Assembly (NCBI GenBank): GCA_963678675.1
Contig: OY783197.1
Location: 964,400 to 1,028,399, forward strand
Length of the DNA stretch: 64,000 nt
Source: Xiphydria camelus
Lineage: Eukaryota; Arthropoda; Insecta; Hymenoptera; Xiphydriidae
Reading direction: 5' to 3'
The notes under the pieces are model-generated. The model did no database searches. It had not been told where the DNA came from and was given only the letters and a program-made list of their open reading frames with translations. Shown here one piece after another: positions 23,741 to 35,140 of this stretch. The position numbers and the translations under genes were made by a program. The stretch's first letter is position 1, and every line of letters begins with the position of its first letter.

Positions 23741-23978
23741 GCAACGGCTGAGAGGACTGAAACAAGAGGAGCCTAATTCTGTTCAGAATTGGGGCATTGA
23801 CCAATGACATGACTTTCTGCTATCTCCATTCCTCGGAACCCGCTTGGCTGTCAACTCTTTGTTAAAGTGATGGGATCGTAGGAAGTCATGGATCAATGTG
23901 TAAACTTTTAATACAATTAGGCTCCTCCCCTATTTCGGCCCCCTTGGCCGATACACTCTGTATGAAGCTTTTTTCAAA

Positions 23979-24073
23979 CAGGATAAAGCGGGGTGAATTG
24001 GCCCCTCGTTTCCATTACTTTCCGTATAAACGAAGGGCCAACTTCATGTGTCAACTCACTCAGTTTTACTCTA
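23979..24073. repeat. Palindromic element copy 19, 95-bp form
   Basis: CAGGATAAAGCGGGGTGAAT runs straight into TGGCCCCTCG. The 13 bp between the two (A)GTTGG motifs of the left arm are gone. The right arm is complete, to GTTTTACTCTA. Confidence 0.88.
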
Positions 24074-24099
24074 CACGTAGCTAAGAAAATAAATATACA

Positions 24100-24282
24100 G
24101 CCTTGTGTGTTAAATCTGTACTAAATACTTGTTGAGCTTTATATAGAATAACATTGAATTGAGTATAAATTTCATAGCGGTGTATATTCATTTTCATAAT
24201 CACACGTATTGGACAAGAGCATTTTATACAATCATATGAAGTTTAGTACAATTTTTTAAATTTATATCACATTTCCCCCTCC
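24100..24282. repeat. AT-rich inverted-repeat element, copy 2
   Basis: GAGTATAAATTTCATAGCGG, TTTTCATAATCACACGTATT and ATTTTATACAATCATATGAA align with the right half of 1912-2121. It begins close to palindromic copy 19. Confidence 0.7.
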
Positions 24283-27200
24283 GATTCAAATTCACGAAGG
24301 AACCCGATTTCCGGAGGCTATATTACATTTAAAATCTCTCATTCGGACGCCAGCGGCTAATCCGAACGACAATTATGCCCGCACGAGGAAATTACTATTA
24401 CGCGAGTCGCGAGGCTGTTTAATTACGCGGCTTGCACTACCGTGAATTGGTCGTCGCCGTGCAATAAACACGCACTCATGCGTCCGGCGCACGATTCGAA
24501 CTATTATACGGCAGTGCTCGAAAGTTTGTACAATAAAATTTATCGTCGCGTCATACGCGTAGAGTTATAAGTGGCCGTCCTGCGGTGCTATTTCCGTTTA
24601 GTGCTCTCGACGCAAATGCGCTTGGTCGCGCCGGGGGAGAGAGAGCTACATACGCTCACGCGGTACAACAGCTCGCGCGTTGTGCATCCGTATAGGCGCG
24701 GTGCCGGACGTGTAATCCGAACGATTACGATCGCGTGTCGACGGCGTTTTGTTTGCGCGCTGAAAACACTTTGCTCCGCGTCGGAAACATTTTCGATCAA
24801 TTAGCCACGCGTAGACGACCGCTGTGCGGGACATGCCCCTGTACTAGGGGCGAGTGCGTGCAAACGGGGGCCTTCTAAGGCTGTTGAAAAATTCAGGGGT
24901 TAAAGAAGAACGATTATATTGTCGCGAGAAATTTGAGGACCTCTGGAAACCTTCTGTATCGTAATTGCGACGTTTTCTTTACAATTGTTAAAATTGGTCG
25001 TGTTTATGCATTGAGAGAAGAGTTTATTTGTGTAGTTAATAAATGTATACTTGAATATGGCGAAAGAGCAATATTTCATTGGGCCGAATAAATATAAGTT
25101 AATTATGAAAAGGTCTCCTTCATTCAAACAAAAATAGAGTGAATTTAAAAATACATATATATATTTTTTTTATAAGGACCGAATTATACGAATTCATAGC
25201 TAATCAATGATTTGAACAATTTCTAAACACAGCTTCTTCGGTGCCAATCGCTTCTATTCCTTCCCTCGTCATTGCGGTATCGTTGAAGCGTTCGAAAAGT
25301 GCAGCCAGGCGAACAGATAACGCGCCTGAAGACGTAAATTCATCCGCGAGAGGGAAAACATCCCTCCCAATGAAAAAAAGGAGCCCTCGGGGCGACCGGC
25401 GGCACTTTCCGGCCCAGCAACGCGCGCTGATTTATTCTTCCCCGAAGCTTCCGGATTTTATCGCGTTCCCCACGTGCTAGACGAGCCCGACGATGAGAGA
25501 GGCCCAATTTTCGGCATCTCTCAGCCGCATTCGTCATCGGGGTGCATCTGCGGAGCACGTGTTTCCCCGAGGGCGCACCCCCCGTCGCGCACCCCCGAAT
25601 TTGTTTTGAGTTCGGTACGCGACCCGCTCTTTCCGGTTTCGAGTGCTCGCCCACCTATCGACGTTTCCGAATGGGAATCGCGCTTGCGCAACCGTAACGC
25701 GTGAGAATACGAGTATGCAATTCTTTTATTCGAGTTACAAATTGTAAAAGAAATGCTCTCACAGCTGCATTTTCCTAAAAATGTATCGGTGCCGATAAAG
25801 GAGAAATAACGAGAAGGAAAACTTTGAAATTTAATTCCGAAGGTAAGGCAAATAATAAATTGCTAAACATGGGGCAGTAGGATAATCGGGAAATAAATTT
25901 TCTTACTTCTATACAAAAGTCATAGAGTTCGTCGAGATTGATAAAAAAAGATGCAAGGTAAAGTGATCCGCCCGTCGAACCGTTCTTGAGATATTTCTGC
26001 TGAAAATATAAGAGTAATTTTTTTTCCCCCCACAAATTCTTGACCATCAATTTCTGGACAACCTGTACAGAATCCCAATAAGAAGTTCGCTTCGAACCTG
26101 AGATATTTGACGATCGACGAGTCGGGATAGTGCACCACACGAATGACGTTGAGCACTTTGGTTCTTAATTTCTTTCGAACTGACGCGGGATGACGAGATC
26201 CACGAGGGCTCGCTCGTCTAGCGAAGGAGAGGAGGACGTTCTGGCGTCGTCTCGCGGTCACCGAGGAGAGACGAGGCCACACACAGCGTCGTATAATGCA
26301 CTCTAGAACGTCGCTAATTGAATTAGGGCCTAAAAGCTCCGTCAAATGTTTGTCTCGTCTTCGTCCCTCTGTCGGAGAGGGTGGGGCCTAAATGATATTG
26401 TTTCGAAATACCGTTACGTCGTTTCATTCGATTACCCACGGAGCGGGTATCGGGTCAACGTATTATCGGAGTTTTCATGGTGTCCTTGGGTATTTTCTAG
26501 ACTTCGGTGCACGCAAAGATATTCGCATGATAAAATTCACTAATACTTCTGATGATATTGTAATGGACGTAATTCTAGATGCTTTTAAATTTTACGTAAA
26601 TTGATCTTGAGATGAAATAAATACACAACACAGATCCTTAACGTGCATGTTCAATTTTCTTTTCTTTTCAATTCTAGATCTCGATACCCATACAATTTCT
26701 ACGTACGAAGAAAGTGTCTCGGAATTAAATCCACCGGTATATGTTGTGTATCAAAACTTGGAGGCTAAATAAGGTTAAATACGATTATATTGCAATTGCA
26801 GCAGGCTAATGAGAAGCGAGTGTTTGCTCAGTGATTACGTACACCCGCTAAGCATGATTATTTCCGTTTCCTAATTACTGAATTGTCTACATTATTGCAA
26901 ACTACAAGTGTCCCAGAGATAACAACTGTTAACATAATGCGTATAACACGACGTCGATGGATTTAAACTACGAATAACGACTCACGAAATTGAAACTCTC
27001 TCTGCTACCCCCCTTTCGTCGTCGTATCGATTTCGTTAACATCTGGGGAGGGACCATTAGCCTAATTTGGCCTATTGTCGCTAATACCGGACATTATTAT
27101 TGTTATACAGAAATTAGACGCCCCTTTTATCGATACCGCGAGCAATTTCGTGCCGTGAAAGGGACCCCTTTCTTTACCAACGCGAGCATCCCCCGCGCCG

Positions 27201-27428
27201 CCTATAAAATCCTCCGGTGGCTGCGGGAGGTGAGGTAGCGCGCAGGTAGGTTTAACGAGTGTTGGTGCTTAATTGTTTTTAGTCTCCCTCCCTCCTCGGA
27301 AAAGGTCGAATCTGATAATGATACTGCCGGAGATTTCAAGCTATCAGGTTTCCGTTAAAGGCCGCTTTAAGAGTGGTTTCGATATTTTATATTATATGGT
27401 ATATGAAAACGTAATTTAAAAAAAAAAC
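24283..27428. other. Palindrome-free intergenic stretch
   Basis: Contains one partial element at 25007. Minus-strand 25900-26130 contains ACAGGTTGTCCAGAAATTGA, resembling the start of a dispersed element, but no second copy is in the window. No gene supported. Confidence 0.45.
25007..25125. repeat. GTTTATTTATAGTTAATAAA family, partial copy 2
   Basis: GAGAGAAGAGTTTATTTGTG, TTAATAAATGTATAC and TGGCGAAAGAGCAATATTTC match the left half of the family. Confidence 0.65.
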
Positions 27429-27800
27429 CACTAAAAATAATGATACGTCGAAATAATAGAAACTCAACACAAAAATTAAAAAATATATACGTAAGAAAAG
27501 TTATATACGGAAGGTTTACAAGAGCAAAGCTTGTCTTGAGCAAATAAAGAAGTTGAAAAATTATGTTTACCTCTAAAACGTTCCAGGAGCCCAAAAGATC
27601 CTAAATATTGACGAGAATAACAACTACAAATAAGAATATCCGAAAATATAGAAATTTAGTTGTAAAAATAAAAAGGTGCACGCGTAAGAAAAGTTATACA
27701 AGGAGGATTTACAAAAAACAAAACCAATTATAAACAAGTGAAGAAGTCCAGCAAATTATGATTAATGCTAAACAATTCCTGGAACCCAAAAACTGTCGAG
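27429..27800. repeat. Two diverged tandem units, period about 193 bp
   Basis: GTAAGAAAAGTTATATACGG at 27491 recurs as GTAAGAAAAGTTATACAAGG at about 27684. GTTCCAGGAGCCCAAAA likewise recurs as ATTCCTGGAACCCAAAA. Not coding in any frame. Confidence 0.7.
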
Positions 27801-28377
27801 ACGTCGTGAGATGGTTTGGAAACGAAAAAAAAAAAATTAAGAGGAAGGGAAGGAGGGTGCAACGAGGCTGAGGTGAGAGGGAATAAAGTGCAGAAGCATC
27901 GTAGACACGCAAAGTCCAGAGGGAGAAAATGCAACGAGTGAGCGAGAGAATAAGGGACAGAGAATGAGGGAGAAGTGAGGAAAGTGCGGTAAGTAAGGGG
28001 TGGGTGCGTTGAACCGAAACGAAAACAAAGGGTCCATTGGTTCGACGCGGAGCACTGTACCGGGCGGCATATGGTCGACATTGCCGAACAAACAAATGCT
28101 CGAGTGGTCGAGAGCCGACGAAACTGAACTGGGTTCGATGGTATAGTCACGGGGGCCTTATGGTGTGATTTCTAAATCATATTCAATTTCTCCGGGGAGT
28201 CCGCCGTTATTGTTATGGGCCACGCTCGAATTAGTCGCGTAGAGTCGCGAACAATCGGATCGTACAGCTCACGCGGTCACACCTCGCGTGCTACTGGCGG
28301 CGCGTTAGACCGGACGTGGGTGTGTGACCGTGCGATTTCCGATGCGGCGTTAATCACACTGCGCCGGTATGATATCG
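27801..28377. other. Intergenic, purine-rich then CpG-rich
   Basis: 27830-28010 is GA-rich on the plus strand, which produces long serine/leucine/proline frames on the minus strand. Nothing else seen. Confidence 0.45.
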
Positions 28378-28590
28378 ATAGAAAGAAAAAGAATCAGTTG
28401 AATCTGCTAATAATTACTTGTGGGGTTGCAAGTAATAATTTATTTATATTAATTTGATCTTTTTTCATATTAATTTGATATTTCTCCCTTGTAATCACAT
28501 ACGATTCCACACGATTGCAAGGAAGAGATATCTAATTGGTGTATTAAAAGATTTCATTGATGTAAATGAATAATTAGAAAGAAAAACTTG
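28378..28590. repeat. GCAGAGAAAAAGAATTAG element, copy 1 (upstream of the receptor gene)
   Basis: GAAAGAAAAAGAATCAGTTG, ATTAATTTGATATTTC, CACGATTGCAAGGAAGAGAT and TTCATTGATGTAAATGAATA follow the family order. The right terminus is missing. Confidence 0.78.
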
Positions 28591-29166
28591 TGAACTCTAC
28601 GCCGGAAAAAATTGAAATATTAATTAAAGTTGGAGATGGTCATAGTAACGACACGTGGTAAATTTTATATCGTGTAAGTTAGGAATGTGTGAAATAAAAA
28701 TATGTTGATTTCATTAATTTGAACAAGGATGTATGTATGTATGCATCGAAGCATTGCAACGTTATTAATTTTTATCTTAAATTCATAAATACTTTGAAAG
28801 TTTTTAGTTAATGCCAATTTGTTGAAACACAAATTCCATAGAAAATGTACAGTTAAATCATAATAAAGCAAATTAATTTCTCCCAGAATTTCCCGAAATA
28901 AATGAAATTCTTCTCAATGCATTTATGCACCCCGTCGTCGTATAGAGAATTCCTAAACACGTGTGTTTCCACGGTATGCACATCGTTGCGATAAAAGCAC
29001 CATGATGCATTCCGTAGAAATTTTGTTCGGACGGAGTTCGTTATGCGGTAGGCGTGTCCCTCCATCTGGAGTTTCGTATTTCGCAGGATATAATTATGTA
29101 CGTATACGACAAAATGTGTTGCGTGAGTTCGTACGATTCACCCAGTCGCCCAACGCACTGCCGACA
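28591..29166 (+). other. Upstream region of the receptor gene
   Basis: AT-rich to about 28900, then mixed. It should hold the promoter and 5' UTR, but I see no convincing TATA/initiator pair. Confidence 0.35.
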
Positions 29167-31967
29167 ATGAAGACCGTCGCGTTGGCCGCTTACGCAATTA
29201 TTGTCATAGTAATCAATCGTCAGATACCACCTGTTAAGGCGATCGAGGCGAAATCAATGTGCAAGAATATCGAGAGCAAATCGCCAACTCTCCGGCTCAA
29301 GAGGTATCTTTTTTGCGATTACGACACAGGTGTGCGACCCACACCACATCAAAATAGCACGATGATCGCCTTGAAACTGTTGCCGAGATTCATCGACTTC
29401 GTAAGGCCTACATTTCTCTTATCGCGGTCTACGCGTGTTGTTCTCTTTAAAGTTTTCGATTCTTGCAGAACGAACATCTGGATACGCTGAGCGTGCACAG
29501 TTTAATAATATTGGTACGTATTATAACAGTCTTATATTCATACCCCTATATGGAGTATTACATCATAGGTATAATATATATTATATAATTTATAACAGCA
29601 GTAGCTACACCGATGCAAATTCGAATTATGATATTTTTCAAACTATTAAATTTCAATTGATTGACATTTGACTCCGAAAAAGAAGTTTCGAATATTTCAA
29701 ACGCTTCCATCTTCGGAAGTACGACACATAAAAAAGGAAATGAAAGGTCGTACCATCAAGAAATAGAATTCTCTGTAAAATTGCTCTCCATTCGTTTTTT
29801 CATATTTTTCATATTTCACGCGATATTACAGTTTGTACTGTCAAATGCGTTATTGATAACGCGGATAAGACTGTCTCGAGACGGAGTTCCGATCTATGAG
29901 GAACTTTGAAAATAGTCTCAGAATGATCAACTGCGAATTATTCGTAATACAGCTTATCACTCCCCCCTCAGAAATGGTCGGACTCCTACCTGACGTGGAA
30001 CAAGAACGACTTCGAGGGCGTCGACCAGCTCCACGTCAAGAGCAGCGATATCTGGGTACCGGATCTGTTCCTGTACAACTCGTAAGTAAACAAACGCTCC
30101 ATTCAGCCGGCTATAAAAGAAGCGGATTTAATTAGCGTCTCCCCGCCGTCGCTCTTTTTCACGTCAATCGCAGCGGAGATTCGAGCATGGACCAAAGTGG
30201 CATCCCGGACACGGATTGCGTGGTGGGCAACGACGGCTCCGTCGCGTGCACGCCTGTCGTCAAATACACGTCTTACTGCAGCGGCAATTACAAGAATTGG
30301 CCCTTCGACAAGCAAAATTGCCCCCTCTACCTCGGCTCGTTATCGCACAACACGGAGAAGATGAAATTCGAGATACACGATCCGGTATTATATTATATAA
30401 CGCCCCGCGAGTCGAAATTTTAACACTGCACGGAGAAAAGGAATTAGTTGGATCTACTAAAAATGACTCGCAAGGTCGCAAATCATTATTTATTTCGATC
30501 AAAAAAAAATTTTTTTTTTTCATATCAATCTGATATTCTTTCCTTGCAATCACATACTATTTCACATGACTGTAAGGAAGAGATATCTGATTGTGGTTTG
30601 GAGATTTGTTCTCTCCGTGGCATTTATACCGAAAAAGTTATACAGACGAATGTGTGTACATACGTGTACAGATAGCTGTGAACGAATTGACGCAAAATCG
30701 GGAGTGGTGGCTGACGGGGATAAAGATCGACCCGGCGGTGCGACTTAACGTCGATTGCTGCCCCAACGACACGTATTCCGTCCTCGCTTACGAGTTCTAC
30801 TTGAAGCGGCACGCGGGTTTTATAGCGATAATTTACGTCACGCCGGCTATACGTGAGTTTGAAACCGATGACGAGAAACGACGCGATCGACAGACGCACG
30901 TTAATTTATTGGCGATTATTGGTAACGTGACTGCTCGCAGTGCTAGCCGCGATAAACCTCATGGTACTGTGCCTGGAGCCGAAGTCAAGCGAGCGAATGG
31001 GCATAGCCGGTATCGGCTTCATCTGCCACTTACTTTGCATCCAGGAGTGCTTCTGGCTGCTGCCTTTTAACGGATCGACTATTCCAAATATTCGTGAGTA
31101 GAGCGCATTGTAATATAAACGGGATTAGAAATCATAAATTTCCTAGGCAAGATCTTTGAATTTTCCAAAGTTTGAAATTACGATTTTCCAAGTGCTCTCT
31201 TACGGAATGATTTACACAAACACGTCGATAATTTTAACAAATATTTCGATCGACTTAATTTCTTCTGTATCGTCTGCGATAAAATATACAATTTCAAAAA
31301 CATAAACGATTAAAGATATTCACGAATTATAATCAACATTTTCACGTGCAAAGAAGATTACCTACACATTTATCTGGTCGCTGGACACGTGCACAGGAGC
31401 CCCTTATCGTATACACTACTGTCTCCTTAACTTTTCGCGCTCGGGGCTTACAGAATGCTCCCATTTCGAAAAGAGCAGTCCAACGAGAAAGAGCGTCTAT
31501 ATATTGGCTTACAGTCTATTACAGAACTTATATCACGTCATATTCTTCCGAATATCTGAAGCTCCAAAACATAGTACTTTCTCTCTCTCTCTCTTTTAGT
31601 TATCTTCTACCGAGACTCGCTGATACTATCCGGCTTCTCGATGCTCCTCACCGCCTTTTTACGCCGATTACAAGCGGCGGCGACGACGACGCCCGCGCCC
31701 GTCTGGTTATCGGTGAGCGTCGCCGCCATTCTGGAGAACAGAGCCGGGCAGATATTTTTGCTCGGTACTTCGAGTCCGGGGGCCTCGGGAAAAGCGGAAG
31801 TCCGGGCAACGGACGGCGAGAGTCTCATTCGCTCGGATCTGACGAGCTCGACCGACGGAGAGACAACGTGGACGTACGTGGCCGCCCTCATAGGACGTCT
31901 CTCCTTCGTCGGTGTGCTACTAACGTACATCGTCACGCTGTCCAGTCTATTGCCAGTTGATGACTAA
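29167..31967 (+). CDS. Divergent nicotinic acetylcholine receptor (Cys-loop ion channel) alpha-type subunit, seven exons
   Basis: Subunit of a pentameric ligand-gated cation channel of neuronal plasma membranes. I joined exons 29167-29400, 29469-29513, 29972-30081, 30174-30384, 30672-30852, 30941-31093 and 31600-31967. Every intron is GT-AG, all phases agree, and the product is 433 residues. Residues 1-25 form a signal peptide ending VKA. The extracellular domain holds WSDSYLTWN (95-103), WVPDLFLYN (121-129), the Cys-loop C165-C179 with WPFD inside, and the vicinal pair C229-C230 that marks alpha subunits. M1 is about 249-270, M2 281-303, M3 313-333 and M4 405-430. The 45-bp second exon matches the usual family exon. 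N63 and N232 lie in N-glycosylation sequons. The M3-M4 loop is short (about 65 residues). The tryptophan expected after GS in loop B is leucine (L186), and the loop C tyrosine two residues before the pair is valine (V227). The frame stays open upstream to 28963, but 29167 gives the signal peptide and a good start context. It probably belongs to the fast-evolving insect-specific group (alpha9/beta2-like); that assignment is inference. Confidence 0.9.
30427..30608. repeat. GCAGAGAAAAAGAATTAG element, copy 2, inside receptor intron 4
   Basis: TGCACGGAGAAAAGGAATTA, ATCAATCTGATATT, CTTGCAATCACATACT and GTAAGGAAGAGATATCTGAT. It fills much of the 287-bp intron 30385-30671. The right end is truncated before the acceptor. 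Confidence 0.82.
31412..31466. repeat. TACAGTGCTGTCTCC element fragment inside receptor intron 6
   Basis: TACACTACTGTCTCCTTAAC then TTTTCGCGCTCGGGGCTTAC match the left half of 2157-2269. The right half is absent. Confidence 0.75.
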
Positions 31968-32175
31968 TAACCGAATACTTCGATATCGATGACCGGCACA
32001 AGGCGAAGGGTTGAAGCAGGAATATTGTGATTACGCTTATGCCGGAGGGACCGCCTCCTCCTTTGATTCGAAGCACTTATCGTTGTTCTCCAATTGTTTA
32101 AAATTCACTAAGTTCTCTTTAGTCAATTGTATACATGTTTCTCGAATAGTAAAATAAAGAAAAAAACTACTATTA
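31968..32175 (+). other. Probable 3' untranslated region of the receptor gene
   Basis: The stretch directly follows the receptor stop codon. An AATAAA polyadenylation hexamer lies at 32153-32158, so the transcript would end near 32170-32180. The exact cleavage site is not visible. Confidence 0.45.
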
Positions 32176-32363
32176 ACCTAACACAATGAAATATTACTTT
32201 ATCTATGGCATGGACCGATTGTTTTTTCTTTAGAAATTTAGCACCCCTTTCGCATATATTTTCATCGATTCGAAGCATTGATCGTTCTTTTCCAATTATT
32301 ACCGGGAATTTTAAATTCACTAATTTCTCTTTAGTCGCAATTGTATACATTTTTTTCTCAGTG
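32065..32363. repeat. Diverged direct repeat in the receptor 3' flank
   Basis: A unit beginning GATTCGAAGCA at about 32065 and ending ATTGTATACAT near 32136 recurs at about 32268-32352. The shared blocks include AAATTCACTAA and TTCTCTTTAGTC, with a spacing of about 203 bp. The first copy contributes most of the presumed 3' UTR. The second ends in TTTCTCAGTG, the terminus common to several inverted-repeat elements here, so the pair may be element-derived. Confidence 0.6.
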
Positions 32364-33277
32364 TAAAGAATAATAAAATCATTCCTCCCATTCCCGGGTT
32401 ACGTATGCCAGACAAGAGGGATGCAAACGCGACGGGGGCTAAAAAATCGGCAGATGCCGATGCACCTTTTCGAATTGCAGGTATGCACCGCGTTGGACGA
32501 GAGAGGGGCTTGGTACGAATACCTCACGAGAGACGCGCATTAAACGTTCGCGAAGGACACGTTCGAAGGGCTGGCGGAGCGTGAGCGCAGCGGGAGAGCG
32601 AGGGGGTGCGTTATGTCGATATATAGGCGGGGGTTGGATAGGTCGACGGTAGGTGGATAGGTGTGTAGGCCGTGGAGTAGGTATACAACGGCCGTCGTCG
32701 AAACGGCCATCTATCAATTCCTTCTTTATGATTATGCATAAGAGCGCGAATAAAAAATATACACCTAAACACGCAAAGCCTTTAAGTTTGAGCGATGGGA
32801 GCTTACGCGCGGAGGAGTATTAGTCGAAATTAAGTGCGGGCTCTCCCTACCTCCTCGATACCTACACCCCCCCTCCGGGCTACGTCTTGCGACGGGTGAG
32901 GAAAATAAAGTCGAAAAGGGTGTGCGGGGGCGATAAAAAGAATCTCATCCCCGAATTTTTCGAGACGGCCGATTTCTTGTTTTGCTCTCACCGCACCCCC
33001 GCGATTATAGCTTTCGACTCGCCTTCGTCCAATCTGCCCTTTGTCTTCCGCGCGTGAGAGCGGCTCGGACCGCGACGATTTGGACCGTCGCCAAAGTGGT
33101 CCCCGGCACCCTCCGGACGAAGGGGGAGGAGCGAGGTAGACGCGCGCGCGAGGTGTGTATATGAAACGCGATAGCCAGCTCCTTCCGGCGCGTTAAAAGT
33201 TCGCGACGATTTTTCTTCTCTTCATCTCCCCGAATGGGCGGGGAAATTCCTCGAAATTGCGCGACGTGGGGAGTCGT
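32364..33277. other. Intergenic downstream of the receptor gene
   Basis: CpG-rich with GGTAGGTGGATAGGTGTGTA-type low complexity near 32640. No gene seen. Confidence 0.45.
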
Positions 33278-33329
33278 GAAGTTGGCCCCTCTTTGCCGTG
33301 TATAATAATGGGAACGAGGGGCCAACTTC
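33278..33329. repeat. Palindromic element copy 20, core
   Basis: GAAGTTGGCCCCTCTTTGCC, loop GTATAATA, then GGAACGAGGGGCCAACTTC. It is the first copy downstream of the receptor gene. Confidence 0.85.
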
Positions 33330-33519
33330 ACTACATTATCTTTCTATACGTAGCAGTGACGATCGGTGTGGATTTTTCATAGTTGCCGCAATTGTTTCAA
33401 GCTGCCTGTGGTAAAAAATGATTACAGCAATTGGTAAAAAAAAAAGATACTAGCACCGAATACGAATAAAGTAGACTCCACAACTACTTTTTTCTTCGAA
33501 CGTACGGATACATCGACTG

Positions 33520-33603
33520 TAGAGGAAAAATCGGCTGACAAGTCGACAAGCAAAGTTGGCCCTTCGTCACCATGAAAAGCAATGCGAGCGAGGGGCCAAA
33601 TTA
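33520..33603. repeat. Palindromic element copy 21, second subfamily
   Basis: GAGGAAAAATCGGCTGACAA precedes a core at 33552-33603 (GTTGGCCCTTCGTCACC, GAGCGAGGGGCCAAATTA). The right outer arm is lost. Confidence 0.78.
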
Positions 33604-34151
33604 TCACGGCGAAGCAGTAAAACCCGCGTCGACCTTCCAAAAAAACTCGTGAAAACGCAGACGAAGCCGACGTGGAGGTCGCGGCCTGTCATACGGATAT
33701 CGAAGGGAAATAAAGTCCGGGTCCTCTCTGCGCGATATCGCGAGTTTACCCGCACCTTGGAAAACCCTTCTTCGCGACCCTCGCAAAGCCGTCTCCTCCG
33801 CTACATCGAAGCCCACTTTTCGAACTCTCGCCCGCGGCGGCCTCGCGGAACCTGCCTCCCCCCCCCCTCCCCCGTGCGGGTCGAATGCCGCCGCGGGGCG
33901 GGCGAACATTGATGGATGATCGGCCGATATCATACACGTGTTGTCGTGATAACGAGCGCATTGTGTTCTCGCTATCGAACTTTTCATTTTTCTCAACCGC
34001 CCTTCCCTCCCTTCCTCGCGCCTCTTGCGCGCTAAGCCGAGGTAACTCGCGGCTGCGGAAATTTGATAGGCGATATAGGGGGTTGATATTAGGGGGGAGT
34101 CTGAGCGAAATTCGCAAAGCGTGCATATAACGTGGCAGCGCGGACGCTTTT

Positions 34152-34246
34152 GAAGGAAAAACGGGACGAATTGGCCCCTCGTCCCCGTTACTCTCCATGG
34201 CAACGAGGGGCCAACTTCACGCGCCAACTCAACCCCGTACGAAAAA
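34152..34246. repeat. Palindromic element copy 22, probably the 95-bp form
   Basis: AAAACGGGACGAATTGGCCC joins the outer arm directly to the core, and the right side keeps GCGCCAACTCAACCCCGT. Loop TACTCTCC. The ends are eroded. Confidence 0.8.
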
Positions 34247-34959
34247 TCGCGCGTAAAGTGAGACTTCGTCATTTGTTTTCTCATCGAAACGATGAAAAAC
34301 AAGGAGGGGGATATATCCGCGTGAAAGTAAAAATACACGCGGAGAGGAGGACGCCGAAAAATACGCCATCGACCCTCTCGAAACGAAGGACGCGTGTACA
34401 GTTGCCTACCCAATTTCGACGACTCGTGGTTAACATTTTTTTTATCCCCCACCTGGACTGGGAATTCGCCAGGGGTAGATATGACCGCGGGATCTCATCC
34501 CTCCGTGCGCGCGCGCTTGAACACACACATGCACACGAGACTCGGTGCGCGGCGCGGTTTTTCAAAGCAACAATTCCAATTATTTCGCACAGAATTCGGG
34601 TCTTGGCATTTCCTGCCCCCTCCCCTGCAGCAGAGGATGCCGTTTCGCGGGGCGAGTTTTGATTTAAAGCCGAATGGGAGGCGAGGGATGTTCGTGTCGA
34701 GGACGGGGTCGCGGGGTAAACTACCCCCTGGGCTGTGGATTGAACGGGACGAGAGAGGGGCCGGGTTATTTTTGGGAATGCTCCGCCGATATGTTCGATA
34801 TGCCATCGAGACGAGCCCCGGTCCTCGTGGCGTTGTCTGTATCTAATATGTAGGTAAACCGTCGAGTGCACTCTGTCCTTTGCGGAATCGTTGCGCCGTA
34901 ACAAGGCGCGTCGTTCTCCAAAAAACGATTTTCCCCCCACGCACACAGGGGAAACAGTT

Positions 34960-35135
34960 TACTTACACCCAGATAGACTTGTATGATTGCTATGACATTC
35001 GTACGAATTGCAATAATTGATTACTCTAAAGTTTACGTTTGAAAAAATAATTAATCTTACAAAAATTGTTAAATTATAATGCGATTCAAATTAATCACAG
35101 CATATTTGAGGCAATATATTTATAAGGAATTGTTC
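34960..35135. repeat. Dispersed repeat, GATAGACT(T/C)GTATGAT family, copy 1
   Basis: CCAGATAGACTTGTATGATT, AATTGCAATAATTGATTACT, ATGCGATTCAAATTAATC and CAATATATTTATAAGGAATT match 42625-42795 in order. Confidence 0.75.
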
Positions 35136-35140
35136 TTATA

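Noticed and set aside
25920..26345. Minus-strand 141-codon frame
   Set aside because: It overlaps another shifted frame (25775-26140) and contains ACAGGTTGTCCAG, suggesting a dispersed element rather than a gene; no second copy was available to decide.
33604..34452. Longest minus-strand open frame, 282 codons
   Set aside because: It crosses palindromic copy 22, is arginine/serine/proline-rich throughout, overlaps open frames on the other strand and shows no domain.
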